From positions 1-7,786 of the forward strand of contig JAKSBM010000927.1 of NCBI GenBank assembly GCA_022361135.1: 7,786 bases of DNA. The letters run 5' to 3'. The position numbers and the translations under genes are program-made. Positions within the stretch are counted from its first letter, which is position 1. The number at the start of each line of letters is the position of its first letter. The notes beneath the pieces were generated by a model. That model ran no database searches. It was not told the DNA's origin and was given only the letters and a program-made list of their open reading frames with translations. Below are positions 1 through 6,808 of this stretch, piece after piece. Source of the stretch: Desulfobacterales bacterium. Lineage in GTDB: Bacteria > Desulfobacterota > Desulfobacteria > Desulfobacterales > Desulfobacteraceae.

Positions 1-26
1 AACCATCGTGAAGATAGTCCATGGTT

Positions 27-56
27 TTGGAACATATTTTTGAGAATGGCTATAAA
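27..56 (+). promoter_or_regulatory. Candidate sigma-70 promoter upstream of a structured segment
   Basis: A TTGGAA box (27-32, 4 of 6 matches to TTGACA) is followed after 18 bases by TATAAA (51-56, 5 of 6 matches to TATAAT). A transcript from here would begin near position 63, just before the hairpins at 78-170. No gene follows that I can defend, so the product could be a non-coding RNA or a long leader. The surrounding A/T-rich stretch (30-60) makes a chance match possible. Confidence 0.3.
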
Positions 57-77
57 AGAGAAAGACACCCTCCCAAC

Positions 78-170
78 GTCAACCCTTGTAGGGTGACCAG
101 TGTGGGGTCAGGGGGAAGCTATAGTCCGCCTTCTTCCGGCCGGAGCAGGGTTCCCCCTGCCCCCACACGG
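78..170 (+). other. Two abutting stem-loops; possible structured RNA or palindromic element
   Basis: The first hairpin (78-97) pairs GTC-ACCC with GGGT-GAC around a TTGTA loop, with one bulged A. The second is much stronger: 100-117 pairs with 151-168 in 17 of 18 positions (GTGTGGGG/CCCCACAC and CAGGGGGAA/TTCCCCCTG, separated by one T-C mismatch). Two more C-G pairs can form at 97-98/169-170 with A99 bulged. The 33-base loop contains the self-complementary TCCGGCCGGA (134-143). There is no T-run on either side, so this is not an ordinary intrinsic terminator. It does not match 6S RNA, SRP RNA, RNase P, tmRNA or a riboswitch as I remember their consensus motifs. It could be a non-coding RNA, an mRNA 3' end, or a dispersed palindromic repeat. 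Confidence 0.45.
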
Positions 171-235
171 ATATTTCCCCCCCACAATCCACCCTCCATC
201 CATCAACGCTCCACTCCCCATCCCTTCCCACAGGA
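171..235 (+). other. C-rich, G-poor tract resembling a Rho utilisation site
   Basis: Of the 60 bases from 171 to 230, 33 are C and only 1 is G. RNA of this composition cannot pair with itself and is the type of sequence Rho factor loads on. It follows directly after the strong stem-loop at 97-170. A Rho-dependent stop for an upstream plus-strand transcript is a reasonable inference, but rut sites have no strict consensus. On the other strand the tract is a series of G-runs. Confidence 0.3.
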
Positions 236-560
236 CAACTGGACCGGAGCGATCCATGGAACAATCCACCGCCAATCCCAGACAAACGCATGGAACATCG
301 GAGCCGCCCTCCCCAACAAAGATATCCCACGAAGTGAAATCCCCTGGGCTGAAAACCCCAGAATGCAAGGCTTTCGCTGTCATCATTTACTGCAAACCAT
401 TCTGGAGCGCCGCAGATCAAGTGAATCCATTTCCCCGGAAGAAAAGGCAATTTACAAAAAACGGAGATATCCAAGCAAGGAAGGAATCCATTTCGAAATC
501 AATGCCTTTTAACCGATTGAAGTAAACCGCCATGAAATTTCCGGACAGATTTCCTTTACC
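236..560. other. Intergenic stretch with no supported gene
   Basis: No recognisable protein, RNA gene or mobile-element remnant is seen here. The longest tempting reading frame is 256-525 on the plus strand: ATG at 256, with GGAG six bases upstream, 89 codons plus stop. It has codon choices unlike the neighbouring genes (AGA, AGG, ATA, CGA) and no family resemblance, so I do not annotate it. A short CTGGG/CCCAG hairpin lies near 345-365. This stretch is more A-rich than the genes around it, as expected of non-coding DNA. Confidence 0.5.
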
Positions 561-589
561 TTGACAAGACCGTCCCCATTTGAAATGAT
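561..589 (+). promoter_or_regulatory. Probable sigma-70 promoter of the LOG-family gene
   Basis: A perfect TTGACA (561-566), a 17-base spacer and AATGAT (584-589, 4 of 6 matches to TATAAT) predict a start of transcription near 596, about 68 bases before the ATG at 664. The leader could form two small stems: CCTGG/CCAGG in 591-605 and CCCCG/CGGGG in 613-630. Their role, if any, is unknown. Confidence 0.45.
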
Positions 590-663
590 CCCTGGCCGGT
601 CCAGGAGTGCATCCCCGCCATCCACCGGGGCGAAACAAAACCAACCCAACAGGAGTGAATACA

Positions 664-1242
664 ATGAAATACATCTGCGTTTACTGCGGATCCAACCCCG
701 GCAACCAGCCGGAATACACCCAGATGGCCAAAGCGTTGGCCCAGACCCTGGTGGACCATGACCTGGGGCTGGTATACGGCGGGGCCAAAATCGGCATCAT
801 GGGCACCATTGCGGACACGGTTCTGGAAAAGGGAGGCGAAGTCATCGGCGTCATGCCCCAGTCCCTGGTGGACCGTGAAGTGGCCCACCCCGGCCTCACC
901 CGGCTGGAAGTGGTTTCCTCCATGCACGAGCGCAAGGCCCTCATGGCCAAGCTCTCCGACGGATTCATCGCCCTGCCCGGGGGCATCGGCACCCTGGAGG
1001 AAATCTTTGAGGTGTTGACCTGGGCCCAATTGGGATTCCACCGGAAGCCCTGCGGCCTGCTCAATGTAAAGGGCTATTACGACCACCTGACCACCTTCCT
1101 GGACCATGTCACCGAAGAGGGTTTTGTCCAGCCCGTCCACCGGGCCATCCTCATGTCGGAATCCGATCCCCAGACCCTGATCACCGCATTCAAGGACTAC
1201 CAGGCCCCCCTGACCACCACCAAGTGGCTGGGACGGAAATAA
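664..1242 (+). CDS. LOG-family (TIGR00730) nucleoside 5'-monophosphate phosphoribohydrolase
   Basis: This 192-residue cytosolic Rossmann-fold protein belongs to the LOG family. Family members hydrolyse the N-glycosidic bond of nucleoside 5'-monophosphates (AMP or cytokinin nucleotides), giving free base and ribose 5-phosphate. The diagnostic PGGxGTxxE motif is at residues 105-113 (PGGIGTLEE). The partner Met-x-x-Arg-Lys segment is at 87-91 (MHERK), and the glycine-rich YGG-A-x-x-G-x-M-G loop is at 38-47. The length is typical of the short bacterial form. The start at 664 is chosen because AGGAG (651-655) lies 8 bases upstream and the protein then begins MKYICVYCGS, as the family does. An in-frame ATG at 607 would add 19 low-quality residues. 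The gene has its own promoter (561-589) and converges on the aminopeptidase gene. Family assignment is secure; the physiological substrate in bacteria is uncertain. Confidence 0.93.
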   Translation: MKYICVYCGSNPGNQPEYTQMAKALAQTLVDHDLGLVYGGAKIGIMGTIADTVLEKGGEVIGVMPQSLVDREVAHPGLTRLEVVSSMHERKALMAKLSDGFIALPGGIGTLEEIFEVLTWAQLGFHRKPCGLLNVKGYYDHLTTFLDHVTEEGFVQPVHRAILMSESDPQTLITAFKDYQAPLTTTKWLGRK

Positions 1243-1336
1243 GCCAACCAGGCAACCGCCCGCCGGGTTCCTCCCTCCCCACACGCCCATGCACGGAGCA
1301 ACCGTCCGGCATGGCCGGATGAAAGCAGGGGTTCCC

Positions 1337-1384
1337 TAAAAATAAAATCGCCGGAGGCATATTCAAAAATATACCTCCGGCGAT
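1337..1384 (-). terminator. Strong intrinsic terminator of the aminopeptidase transcript
   Basis: Bases 1347-1363 and 1368-1384 form a 17-position stem around a 4-base loop. The one non-Watson-Crick position (1358/1373) would be C-A in plus-strand RNA but a G-U pair in minus-strand RNA. On the minus strand the stem is followed by TTTTATTTTTA (1347 down to 1337). Both facts assign it to the minus strand, 43 bases past the aminopeptidase stop codon. The plus strand has no T-run after the stem, so it would stop the convergent LOG transcript weakly at best. Confidence 0.88.
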
Positions 1385-1427
1385 GGTGCGCCATTCAGAT
1401 TAAATTATGATAAAAGACGGATGGCCT

Positions 1428-3221
1428 TTAAAGCCGCCCCGTTTTCACCCGGAGCCAGGATTTTACCTCCCCGCTCACATGGGGAGAAAGCGCCTCCCAG
1501 ACCTCTTCATGGTAGGCGTTGATCCATTCCACCTCGGCCTGCTCCAGGAACTCCTCGTCCATGAGGGCCCGCTCAAAGGGACAGAGGGTGAGGTTTTCAA
1601 ATCCCAGGAATTTACCAAACACCGTTTCCGTGTCCTCCTGGACCAGGATCATGTTTTCCAGGCGAATCCCGTATTCCCCCTCCCGGTAAAGGCCGGGCTC
1701 GTTGGTCAAGAGCATGCCCGGCTTCAATGCCACATCCACGGGGAAGGGGCTGATCCGGGCCGGTCCCTCGTGGACGCAGAGGAAAAAGCCCACCCCATGG
1801 CCGGTGCCGTGGCCAAAGTCCATCCCTTCCTGCCACAGGGCATGGCGGGCCAGGGTGTCCAGCTGGCAGCCCCGGGTTCCCTGGGGAAACCGGGAGGTGG
1901 ACAATGCAATGTGCCCCTTGAGGACCAGGGTATAATCCCGCTTCTGTGAGGGGGTGGGTTCCCCAAAACAGAGAGTCCGGGTGATGTCGGTGGTCCCGGT
2001 GAGGTAATTGCCCCCGGAATCGTTGAGAAAAAGGCTGGCCGTGGTGATGCGGGCATTGGATTCCGGATCTGCGGAATAGTGACACATGGCCGAATGGGGC
2101 CCCTGGGCCATGATGGGGGAAAAGCTGTTGTCCACAAATCCCTCCTGGGCCATGCGGAATTCCTTCACCTTTTCTCCGGCTTCCAGCTCGGTCACCCCTT
2201 CCCCGGAATTCACCCGATCCTCCAGCCAATGGAGGAAGGAGACCATGGCCACCCCGTCCTTCACCGCAGTTTCGCGCAGGTGGGCGATTTCCACCCCATT
2301 CTTCACCGCCTTGAACTGGGTGGCCGGGGGGATCTTTTCCTCAATTTTACGACCATTTTCAGGCAGGGCGTTCCAGAGTTTCAGGTTCACCGCCTCGGGC
2401 TCCACCAGGACGGCGGCATCCCCGGGCAATTCCGACAGGGCCTGGGCCACCCGGTCATAGGGCTCGCAGGCAATGCCGTCTTCCGCCAGGGTATCCACCA
2501 GGGCCGGGTCCATTTTATCCGGATCCACGAAAATCCGGGCCGATTCAAGGCCCACCAAACCATAGGCCACATTTACGGGATTGGTTTCCACATCATTGCC
2601 CCGTAGATTAAAGGCCCAGGCAAGGTCTTCCAGCCGGGTGATGAGGTAGTGATCGGCCCCCAGGTCAATCATTTTGGAACGGAGGTCTTCCAGTTTTTCC
2701 GGCCGGGACCGGCCCGCATACGCCACGGAAAAATCCCAGGCCTTGGACCCGGGCAGGGGGGGACGATCCTCCCAGAGTTCGGCAACGGGGTCCCATTGGG
2801 TTTCAACGGCAATGCCCAACGGCTCCCAAATTTTCTGCCAGGCCACAAGCTGGGACCGGAAAAAGACCTCCCCGGGCAGGGCCACCCGGTCACCGGCGGA
2901 GAGGGTCCGGGCCAACCATTTTTCAACACTGTCCACCCCGGAATCCCCCAGCTTGAACAATTCAAATCCAGAGCCGGCCAATTCCTTTTCCGCCTGGATC
3001 CAATACCGAAAATCGGTCCAGACCCCGGCCCTGTCCGGGGTAATCACGGCGGTGCCGGCGGAACCGGAAAATCCACTGATCCATTTCCGGGCCTGCCAAT
3101 GGTCGGCCACATACTCACTCTGGTGGGGGTCTGCACTGGGAATGACCAGCGCGGCAATGTTCTTTTCTGCCATCTTACGGCGCACAAGATCTAATCTGTC
3201 CTGGATATTCAAAGGATCCAT
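1428..3221 (-). CDS. Xaa-Pro aminopeptidase (aminopeptidase P), peptidase family M24B, three-domain type
   Basis: This 597-residue metallopeptidase should remove N-terminal residues preceding proline from peptides. It has the three-domain layout of eukaryotic-type aminopeptidase P (XPNPEP1): two creatinase-like N-terminal domains (about 1-155 and 156-310), a pita-bread catalytic domain (about 311-530) and a C-terminal extension containing CPFE (547-550). The expected dinuclear-metal ligands are all present: Asp401 (NDSGG), Asp412 (TTDITRT), His475 (GTGHGVG), Glu508 (TNEPG) and Glu522 (IRLENM). The conserved His381 and His484 (VHEGP) are also there. No signal peptide or membrane segment is visible, so it is cytosolic. 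Only AAGG touching the ATG resembles a ribosome site, but the N-terminus aligns with the family (PSADPHQSEY at 28-37), which supports this start. It lies 32 bases behind the chemoreceptor gene with no terminator between, so co-transcription is likely. It ends at a strong terminator (1337-1384). Confidence 0.95.
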   Translation of the reverse strand: MDPLNIQDRLDLVRRKMAEKNIAALVIPSADPHQSEYVADHWQARKWISGFSGSAGTAVITPDRAGVWTDFRYWIQAEKELAGSGFELFKLGDSGVDSVEKWLARTLSAGDRVALPGEVFFRSQLVAWQKIWEPLGIAVETQWDPVAELWEDRPPLPGSKAWDFSVAYAGRSRPEKLEDLRSKMIDLGADHYLITRLEDLAWAFNLRGNDVETNPVNVAYGLVGLESARIFVDPDKMDPALVDTLAEDGIACEPYDRVAQALSELPGDAAVLVEPEAVNLKLWNALPENGRKIEEKIPPATQFKAVKNGVEIAHLRETAVKDGVAMVSFLHWLEDRVNSGEGVTELEAGEKVKEFRMAQEGFVDNSFSPIMAQGPHSAMCHYSADPESNARITTASLFLNDSGGNYLTGTTDITRTLCFGEPTPSQKRDYTLVLKGHIALSTSRFPQGTRGCQLDTLARHALWQEGMDFGHGTGHGVGFFLCVHEGPARISPFPVDVALKPGMLLTNEPGLYREGEYGIRLENMILVQEDTETVFGKFLGFENLTLCPFERALMDEEFLEQAEVEWINAYHEEVWEALSPHVSGEVKSWLRVKTGRL

Positions 3222-3253
3222 CCTTGGGTTGATCGGTTATGGGTTGGATGGGA

Positions 3254-5365
3254 TTATTCTATAATAAAACGGTGGATCAGGTCATCCAGTTTTTGGGTCT
3301 GGGCCCCCATTTCCTCGGTATCCCGGTTAATATTCCGACAATTCTCGGACATTTGGCCCGAGGCGGCCTCCACCTTTTCCATCTCCGATGCGATCCGGCT
3401 GGTGGCGGCATCAAACTGGCCCATGGTGGCATTGACGTCCCCCATGCCCTGGGCCACGGTGGCCGTATTATTGGCGATTTCCCGGGTGGTGGCCGATTGC
3501 TGCTCCATGGCCGCGGCAATCTCATTGACCAGGCCATTCATATTGCCAAAGGCGTGGGAAATCCCCGACATTTCAGAGGCGGTTTTCTGGGATGAACTCT
3601 GGATCTTATAAATCTTTTCCTTGATGTCCTCGGTGGCTTCGGCCGTCTGTTGGGCCAGGGCTTTGATTTCCCCGGCCACCACGGCAAATCCCTTGCCGGC
3701 GGCCCCGGCCCGGGCCGCCTCAATGGTGGCGTTCAATGCCAGAAGATTGGTCTGGGCGGAAATTTCATTGATGGATTCGGTGACGGCATTGATGGATTCG
3801 GCATGCCGGCCCAATTGGCGGATCTGGTCCGAGGCGGTCTGGATGCGCCCCCCTGTTTCCTCACTCATGCCCCGGGCGTCTTCCGCACTTTTGGCAATCT
3901 CATGGATGGTGGCGGTCATCTCCTCGGTGGCCGAAGCCACAATGCCGAGGTTCTCCGAGGCCGTTTCCACCACCGTGGCCGTGGCCCCGATTTCCCGGCT
4001 CATCTCCTGGGTGGAACGGGTGACATTCCGGGTAATCCCGGCCATGCCGTCGGCCTTTTCCGCGATCTGGCCCACCTCTTTCCGGGCCACCCCGACGGTG
4101 GAGGAAAGGTTTAGGGCACTGTGGGCAATTTCGGTAATCATGGCCTGGAGCTTTTCCGTGAAAATATTAAACCAATGGGAAAGGGCCCCCACCTCGTCCC
4201 TGGATTGGGTCTGGATCCGCTGGGTCAAATCCCCCTCCCCCTGGGCCACATCCTTGAGGCTGTCCTTGACCCGGAGGATGGAGGTGACCACGGTGCCGGC
4301 AAAAAACCAGGCCAAGGGCACCATGAGCACCAGGCAGCCCAGGAAAACCCCGGCCAGGGTATAAACCAGCTGGAGGGTATTGGCCATGATCTCCTTGTCC
4401 GACCGGAGCAGGGCCAGGGCCCCGGCCAACTTCCCTTGGTGGTAAAGGGGAAGGATGCCCTGGTAATATCCCAGATCCCCCAATTCCAACTGCCCCGGGA
4501 CCATGGCCTGGTCGGCCAGTTTCCAGTCCTTTGGCCCCTCATCCCCAAGGGATGCGGGCAATTGACCATGGGCCGGCAAACTGCCCTGGGCAAAACTCCT
4601 GCCCACAAAGAGGTTGACCGGCATGCGAATGAGGTCGGCCAGACCCTCCACAAAGGTCGAAGGCACCCGATTTTCAACGGTCAAGTGCCCCATGGGGGTC
4701 CATTCCTTTTTGCCCGTGGCCTTGTTCCTCTTCTTCACCTGCACCGGCAGGCGCAATTGAATGGCCAGGTGGCCGGCCACATTTGCAAATGCGGATTCGG
4801 GGGTGGTTCCCGCGGAATCGGAAACCACAATACCCGGCACCGGCATGTCCACACTTTCCGTCCATTGGATATCTGAGAATTTCCCCCCGGGCGCCAGCTG
4901 CCCATGGAGGTATTTTTTCTCGGGGTTCACATAATAAAATCCCAGGACCATGGCCCCGGAGGCGGAGATTTCACTGAAGGCCACAATCTCCCCTGCGGCA
5001 TCGTAGAGGGCCATTTTTTCAATGCCGTCGGCCGAGGCCACATTGAAAAGTGCCCGGGTCAAATCCTCAAAAGCGGAACGGGTCATGCTTAAATCAAAGC
5101 TGGTTTTATAGGATGAAATATACTTCAGATTCTCATCCACCTTGTACACGTCCTTCATCTGAAGGCATGTCTGCTGCAAGGCATTTTCCAGGTCAAACAA
5201 TTGCTTTTTAACGGTATGCACCCCATGGGCCAGATTTGTATGGGTGGCCCGGACATTCTGTTTCTGGGTCACATAGGAGACCACAATGGAAGACACCACC
5301 ATAACAATCAGGACAATGAGAAAAATAATACCCAGGATCTTCTGCTTCAGGGAAAAGAATCGCAT
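3254..5365 (-). CDS. Methyl-accepting chemotaxis protein with large periplasmic sensor domain
   Basis: This 703-residue transmembrane chemoreceptor should bind a signal outside the inner membrane and control CheA. TM1 is at about residues 10-31 and TM2 at about 331-357, leaving some 300 periplasmic residues. A HAMP domain follows (about 357-410), then a signalling coiled coil. The hairpin tip is unmistakable at about 534-566 ([32 protein letters not shown]). Two stretches fit the methylation-site consensus: A477-T486 around E481/E482 and A617-T626 around E621/Q622. They lie at nearly equal distances from the tip on opposite arms. There is no C-terminal NWETF-like CheR tether; the protein ends RFIIE. 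Segments 114-130 and 296-326 resemble Cache/PAS-type sensor strands, but I cannot name the ligand. The start at 5365 has AGGAGG nine bases upstream (5380-5375). No other chemotaxis gene is in the window. It probably shares a transcript with the aminopeptidase gene behind it. Confidence 0.95.
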   Translation of the reverse strand: MRFFSLKQKILGIIFLIVLIVMVVSSIVVSYVTQKQNVRATHTNLAHGVHTVKKQLFDLENALQQTCLQMKDVYKVDENLKYISSYKTSFDLSMTRSAFEDLTRALFNVASADGIEKMALYDAAGEIVAFSEISASGAMVLGFYYVNPEKKYLHGQLAPGGKFSDIQWTESVDMPVPGIVVSDSAGTTPESAFANVAGHLAIQLRLPVQVKKRNKATGKKEWTPMGHLTVENRVPSTFVEGLADLIRMPVNLFVGRSFAQGSLPAHGQLPASLGDEGPKDWKLADQAMVPGQLELGDLGYYQGILPLYHQGKLAGALALLRSDKEIMANTLQLVYTLAGVFLGCLVLMVPLAWFFAGTVVTSILRVKDSLKDVAQGEGDLTQRIQTQSRDEVGALSHWFNIFTEKLQAMITEIAHSALNLSSTVGVARKEVGQIAEKADGMAGITRNVTRSTQEMSREIGATATVVETASENLGIVASATEEMTATIHEIAKSAEDARGMSEETGGRIQTASDQIRQLGRHAESINAVTESINEISAQTNLLALNATIEAARAGAAGKGFAVVAGEIKALAQQTAEATEDIKEKIYKIQSSSQKTASEMSGISHAFGNMNGLVNEIAAAMEQQSATTREIANNTATVAQGMGDVNATMGQFDAATSRIASEMEKVEAASGQMSENCRNINRDTEEMGAQTQKLDDLIHRFIIE

Positions 5366-5388
5366 GCGCCATCGCCTCCTCTACAGAT

Positions 5389-5409
5389 TACAATGTTCAC
5401 CAAATTGTA
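5389..5409. promoter_or_regulatory. Inverted repeat TACAAT-N9-ATTGTA in the chemoreceptor leader
   Basis: Perfect 6-base half-sites (5389-5394 and 5404-5409) are separated by nine bases, just upstream of the chemoreceptor ribosome site (5375-5380). A second, uninterrupted 12-bp palindrome, ATTCCATGGAAT, lies at 5418-5429. Either could bind a dimeric regulator. Weak minus-strand promoter boxes (TTGAGA at 5453-5448, TATTCC at 5430-5425, 17-base spacer) overlap the second palindrome. In A/T-rich intergenic DNA the 6-base repeat alone could arise by chance. Confidence 0.25.
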
Positions 5410-5553
5410 CTGATTTCATTCCATGGAATACACCGTTTAAGGCCCATTCTCAATCATTATTTCACGCTAAAACCCCACCAGGCTTCCCTTTTGGGGCAAT
5501 TTGTGAATATAGAGCTATGCAAATACCAATAATCGGAACAAGGAGACCCATGC

Positions 5554-6693
5554 ATGACCTATGATTTTGATACCCTTGTGGACCGCAGCAACACCCATTC
5601 CCTGAAATGGGAGAAATATGCCGGAACCGATATCCTCCCCATGTGGGTGGCCGACATGGACTTCAAGGCCCCGCCCCAGGTCCTGGAAGATCTCCAGGCC
5701 GCCGTGGCCCATGGTGTACTGGGATACTCCCGGGTCCCCGCCCCCCTGAATACCGTGGTGAAGGACCGGCTGAAACGGCTCTATGGCTGGGAAATTGAAA
5801 CGGACTGGCTGGTCTGGACACCGGGGGTGGTTTCCAGCTTCAATGCGGCCTGCCGTGCCCTGGTCCCCCCGGGACAGGCCATTGTCACCACCACCCCCAT
5901 TTATCCCCCCTTTCTGGCCGTCACCGACCAATTTGACCGGGAATTGATTTCCCTTCCCATGGTGGAGGAAAACCAACGCATGGTCCTGGATTATGATGCC
6001 CTGGAAACGGCATTCAAAAAAGGCGTGGCGTTGTTCCTCTTCTGCAGTCCCTACAACCCCTGCGGCACCATTTTCACCCGGGAAGAACTGGAACGGCTGG
6101 TCGCCCTGTGCGACCAATACGGGGTCCGCATCTGCAGCGACGAAATCCACAGCGATTTCATCCTGGATGACCGGCCCCACATCCCCACGGCCGCCATTTC
6201 CCCCACGGCGGAGCAGCAGACCATCACCCTCATGGCTCCGTCCAAAACCTTTAATATCCCCGGTCTGGGCTGTTCCTTTGCCGTCATCCCCGACGCCAAG
6301 GTCCGGAAACAATTCAAGGGGGTTCTCCAAGGGCTGGTGGCCGATGTGAACAGTCTGGGATTTGTGGGGGCCCTGTCCGCATACAGCAAAGGTGATGGGT
6401 GGCTGGAGGCCTTGATCGCCTACCTGGCCCAAAACCGGGACATGGTGGTGGACCAGGTGAACCAGATGCCCGGATGCCGGGTCAATCCCATCGAAGCCAC
6501 CTTCCTGGCCTGGATCGATGTGCGCGACACCGGACTGAAAGATCCTGTGGGCTTTTTCGAATCCGCAGGCGTGGGCCTTTCCGATGGTGAATTTTTTGGA
6601 AATAAGGGTTTTGTCCGGTTGAATTTCGGCTGCCCCCGCTCCCGTTTGACCAAGGGACTGGATCGCATGGCCCGGGGACTGAAACAAAGGTAG
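5554..6693 (+). CDS. patB: PatB/MalY-family PLP-dependent C-S beta-lyase (cystathionine beta-lyase type)
   Basis: This 379-residue fold-type I PLP enzyme, predicted to be cytosolic, should cleave the C-S bond of cystathionine, cysteine or cysteine S-conjugates to pyruvate, ammonia and a thiol. The family opening is present (WVADMDF at 31-37), as are PIYPPF (115-120), NPCGT (168-172), Asp196 in SDEIHSD (expected to contact the PLP ring nitrogen), Lys231 in APSKTFN (expected to hold PLP) and Arg355 in VRLNF (substrate carboxylate). The length is typical. The start at 5554 has AGGAG (5541-5545) at an 8-base spacing. An overlapping out-of-frame ATG at 5550 opens only a four-codon frame. The gene diverges from the chemoreceptor gene and is followed, after 115 bases without a clear terminator, by tetR and a tryptophanase. 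Family members cannot be separated by substrate from sequence alone, and some MalY proteins also have regulatory roles. The symbol marks the family, not a proven orthologue. Confidence 0.93.
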   Translation: MTYDFDTLVDRSNTHSLKWEKYAGTDILPMWVADMDFKAPPQVLEDLQAAVAHGVLGYSRVPAPLNTVVKDRLKRLYGWEIETDWLVWTPGVVSSFNAACRALVPPGQAIVTTTPIYPPFLAVTDQFDRELISLPMVEENQRMVLDYDALETAFKKGVALFLFCSPYNPCGTIFTREELERLVALCDQYGVRICSDEIHSDFILDDRPHIPTAAISPTAEQQTITLMAPSKTFNIPGLGCSFAVIPDAKVRKQFKGVLQGLVADVNSLGFVGALSAYSKGDGWLEALIAYLAQNRDMVVDQVNQMPGCRVNPIEATFLAWIDVRDTGLKDPVGFFESAGVGLSDGEFFGNKGFVRLNFGCPRSRLTKGLDRMARGLKQR

Positions 6694-6729
6694 CCTGTTT
6701 CTACACACCGTAACGATCTGATTTTTCAC

Positions 6730-6758
6730 TTGATCTTTACCTGGATTATGGGTATCCC
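6730..6758 (+). promoter_or_regulatory. Weak candidate promoter of tetR
   Basis: TTGATC (6730-6735, 4 of 6 matches) and TATCCC (6753-6758, 3 of 6) are separated by exactly 17 bases. Transcription would begin near 6765, immediately before the palindrome at 6768-6782, which is a usual place for a TetR-family operator. The -10 box is poor, as is common at regulated promoters, so support comes mostly from position. Confidence 0.25.
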
Positions 6759-6802
6759 CATGAACATACCATACGGTATGGTTTGGAAACCCATAATCCA
6801 GG
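6740..6802 (+). repeat. Long inverted repeat in the tetR leader overlapping its ribosome binding site
   Basis: Bases 6740-6757 and 6785-6802 are inverted copies, matching at 17 of 18 positions (the outer 14 perfectly, CCTGGATTATGGGT/ACCCATAATCCAGG), with 27 bases between. The right arm ends in the first half of AGGAGG (6800-6805), the tetR ribosome site. RNA spanning both arms would fold into a long stem that hides part of this site. As DNA it could instead be a pair of protein-binding sites. There is no T-run after it, so it is not an intrinsic terminator. Confidence 0.8.
6768..6782. promoter_or_regulatory. Probable TetR-family operator (15-bp palindrome)
   Basis: ACCATAC-G-GTATGGT is a perfect palindrome apart from its central base. 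It lies between the arms of the long inverted repeat and 26 bases before the tetR start codon. Two further flanking pairs (6766/6784 and 6765/6785) match after one mismatch. TetR-family repressors usually bind such palindromes near their own promoter, so autoregulation is the natural inference. Confidence 0.55.
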
Positions 6803-6808
6803 AGGACC

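Noticed and set aside
1..30. AACCAT/ATGGTT inverted repeat followed by TTTT as a terminator of an upstream gene
   Set aside because: There are only six pairs around a 14-base loop and a very short T-run, and the upstream context is missing.
100..168. 6S RNA, SRP RNA or riboswitch identity for the stem-loop
   Set aside because: A stretch resembling GGTCAGG...GGAAGC recalls the SRP RNA core, but the flanking conserved bases and pairing are absent. No closing stem suitable for 6S RNA is found.
256..525. Possible 89-codon gene with GGAG six bases upstream
   Set aside because: Codon choices differ from the neighbours (AGA, AGG, ATA, CGA), there is no family resemblance, and it begins beside a C-rich tract. 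It would need conservation in relatives to be taken seriously.
607..663. Upstream in-frame ATG for the LOG gene at 607
   Set aside because: It adds 19 residues not seen in the family and lacks a good ribosome site, whereas ATG 664 has AGGAG at 8 bases and the expected N-terminus.
556..1290. Minus-strand open frame of 244 codons opposite the LOG gene
   Set aside because: It is a shadow of the LOG gene, Gly/His/Gln-rich, with no recognisable domain.
1303..1321. Hairpin TCCGGC-ATG-GCCGGA after the LOG gene as its terminator
   Set aside because: The stem is short and no T-run follows, so an intrinsic terminator cannot be claimed.
3621..4876. Long plus-strand open frames opposite the chemoreceptor gene
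   Set aside because: They are antisense to the coiled-coil and sensor regions; their compositions are artefacts of the receptor codons.
5491..5529. Promoter boxes for patB (TTGTGA or TTGGGG with TATGCA or TACCAA)
   Set aside because: All combinations match poorly in the -10 box or have wrong spacing. A promoter must lie in this intergenic region but I cannot place it.
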